IMG/VR virus record: IMGVR_UViG_3300050122_000002
Span: 1-22,957 of that record
Origin: a virus
DNA length: 22,957 nucleotides
Direction: 5' to 3' (one strand)
Made by a program: the position numbers and the translations under genes. Shown piece after piece: positions 21,862 through 22,957 of the stretch; the first letter of the stretch is position 1; each line of letters begins with the position of its first letter. The notes beneath the pieces are model-generated. The model was not told the DNA's origin. It made no database searches and was given only the letters and a program-made list of their open reading frames with translations.

Positions 21862-22957
21862 ATGAAGCGGATTTGGATATCTTTGTTTTTACTCGGCAGC
21901 GTGATCTTTCCTGCTATGGTCTATGCGCAGACGAGCGGCACCACACCTCCGCCTCCGCCAGTATGCGGATCGACAAACGCTGGGGCGATCTACACGAGCA
22001 CTGGCACAAGTCCAGCGACGGTTTATACGTGCTCCTACTACAATCTAGCGTGGCAGTGGGTTGTTAATCCGAGTTATGGCGGATTAGTTTCCTATCCCAC
22101 AGTCCCATCAACTTGCTCTGGAACGTTGCCTGTTTTCTTGGCTGGATGGCCTAATACTAAGATGTATGTTTGCGTAAGCGGATTCCCGCAGGCCATTGGA
22201 GGATCTGGTACTTTTACTTTTCCCGGTGCAAATACGATAGCTATAGCCAACACGGATAACACGGGATGGCGCACACCGCTTTACAGTGATGTTACGGCTC
22301 TCTGGGCTACCTGCACGGCGGGATATCTCAAGTGGGATGGGACCTGTTCTACGCCAGGCGGTTCTGGAACCGTCAATTCCGGCACAACCGGCCAGATCGC
22401 TTATTATCCTGCAAATGGCGCAGCGGTATCCGGCGAGAATACGGTGCCAGTCAACGCAGGCGGCACAGGTGCAACCACGGCAGCAGGGGCACTGGCGAAC
22501 CTGGGCGCGGTCTCAACCGCAACAACGGTTAACGGCCACGCATTAAGCAGCAACGTCACAGTTTCCGCTTCAGACTTGACCACTGGCACATTGCCTCACG
22601 CGCAGTTGCCCACACTGCTTTCCGGCGACATACCAAACAACGCAGCGAATACCACAGGCAACGCGGCCACAGCCACCTATGCGACTAGTGCGGGAACTGC
22701 CACAGACCCGACGAAACTTCCCCTCACTGGCGGAACGCTGACCGGCGCACTCAACGGCACCAGCGCATCGTTCTCAGGCACCGTCGCGGCTGGCAGTGAG
22801 ACGCTTGGATCGCCATTGCTTCCGGCGTCGGGCGGCACAGGTGCAACCACGGCAGCAGGGGCACTGGCGAACCTGGGCGCGGTCTCAACCGCAACAACGG
22901 TTAACGGCCACGCATTAAGCAGCAACGTCACAGTTTCCGCTTCAGACTTGACCACTG
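21862..22957 (+). CDS. Fibre-like protein with Sec signal peptide (3' end outside window)
   Basis: The frame is open to the window end (365 codons seen). Residues 1-22 form a signal peptide: MKRIW, a hydrophobic core ISLFLLGSVIFPAMV, and VYA-Q as cleavage site. A Pro-rich linker (TTPPPPPVC) follows. Residues ~35-165 have six cysteines (35, 57, 85, 104, 151, 162) and Trp/Tyr-rich sequence. From ~165 on the sequence is a fibre stalk: GTVNSGTTGQIAYYPANGAA, then NAGGTGATTAAGALANLGAV and LPLTGGTLTGALNGTSASFS, all well known from tail fibres. The start is fixed by AAGGAG. Virion proteins normally stay in the cytoplasm, so an export signal here is unexpected. It could be an exported decoy or receptor mask, or the N-terminus may act as a hydrophobic anchor. 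The gene contains the 127-bp repeat. Confidence 0.8.
   Translation, partial: MKRIWISLFLLGSVIFPAMVYAQTSGTTPPPPPVCGSTNAGAIYTSTGTSPATVYTCSYYNLAWQWVVNPSYGGLVSYPTVPSTCSGTLPVFLAGWPNTKMYVCVSGFPQAIGGSGTFTFPGANTIAIANTDNTGWRTPLYSDVTALWATCTAGYLKWDGTCSTPGGSGTVNSGTTGQIAYYPANGAAVSGENTVPVNAGGTGATTAAGALANLGAVSTATTVNGHALSSNVTVSASDLTTGTLPHAQLPTLLSGDIPNNAANTTGNAATATYATSAGTATDPTKLPLTGGTLTGALNGTSASFSGTVAAGSETLGSPLLPASGGTGATTAAGALANLGAVSTATTVNGHALSSNVTVSASDLTT
22459..22585 (+). repeat. 127-bp perfect direct repeat, copy 1
   Basis: Identical over 127 bases to 22831-22957 at an offset of 372 bases, a multiple of three, so both copies encode the same 42 residues (GGTGATTAAGALANLGA ... ASDLTT). The left boundary is a clear mismatch (A at 22458, G at 22830). 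Confidence 0.95.
22831..22957 (+). repeat. 127-bp perfect direct repeat, copy 2, cut by window end
   Basis: Second copy of the repeat at 22459-22585. Its right end is the end of the window, so the true length may be greater. No silent differences between copies are seen, which argues for a recent duplication or gene conversion, or an assembly effect. Confidence 0.95.

Noticed and set aside
1-22957. tRNA genes, CRISPR arrays, integrase or attachment sites
   Set aside because: None was seen on reading either strand. Terminase, lysis and replication genes are also absent from the window, so their absence from the phage cannot be concluded.

Overview
The window is a continuous structural-gene block of a tailed phage with a contractile tail (Caudoviricetes, myovirus morphology). 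It is either a free virus or a prophage fragment, and both ends are cut inside genes. Nothing here fixes the host: there are no tRNA, rRNA, integrase or housekeeping genes. The DNA is moderately GC-rich by eye, and two genes carry clear Sec-type signal peptides. The order portal, Mu-F-like head protein, DUF2213, cement protein, DUF2184 capsid, DUF4054, DUF3383 sheath, DUF3277 tube, tape measure, hub, spike, gp25, baseplate J, DUF2612, fibre is a known myovirus layout, so most of the backbone is conventional.

Layout. 1-535: end of a DNA methyltransferase and a small unknown gene; the terminase is presumably to the left. 535-3001: portal, a tiny overlapping ORF and a Mu F/SPP1 gp7-like head protein. 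3002-3796: a compact minus-strand cassette, opposed to everything else, made of a 44-aa zinc-finger protein, a 27-aa single-pass membrane peptide and a 183-aa exported protein, with a promoter candidate upstream. 3841-7423: protease/scaffold-like DUF2213 protein, cement protein with three inserted beta repeats, and major capsid protein. 7448-8437: GIY-YIG homing endonuclease 1. 8460-11119: connector, neck and tail-completion genes, with a DUF6527 zinc protein among them. 11116-11727: GIY-YIG homing endonuclease 2, fitted exactly into a 4-bp stop/start overlap. 11724-16157: sheath, tube, tail assembly chaperone with a likely -1 frameshifted extension, and tape measure with a muramidase-like segment. 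16157-20961: baseplate proteins, hub, spike, wedge gp25, J and DUF2612. 20971-22957: a fibre gene, then a fibre-like gene that encodes an N-terminal signal peptide and runs off the end.

Many plus-strand junctions are ATGA, GTGA, TAATG or TGATG overlaps, so the block is probably one late transcript with translational coupling. The unusual parts are the minus-strand cassette, the two homing endonucleases (the first shares its C-terminal zinc finger with the 44-aa cassette protein), and the signal-peptide-bearing fibre-like gene. That last gene contains a perfect 127-bp in-frame direct repeat whose second copy is cut exactly by the window end. This looks like a real repeat combined with an assembly break at k=127.
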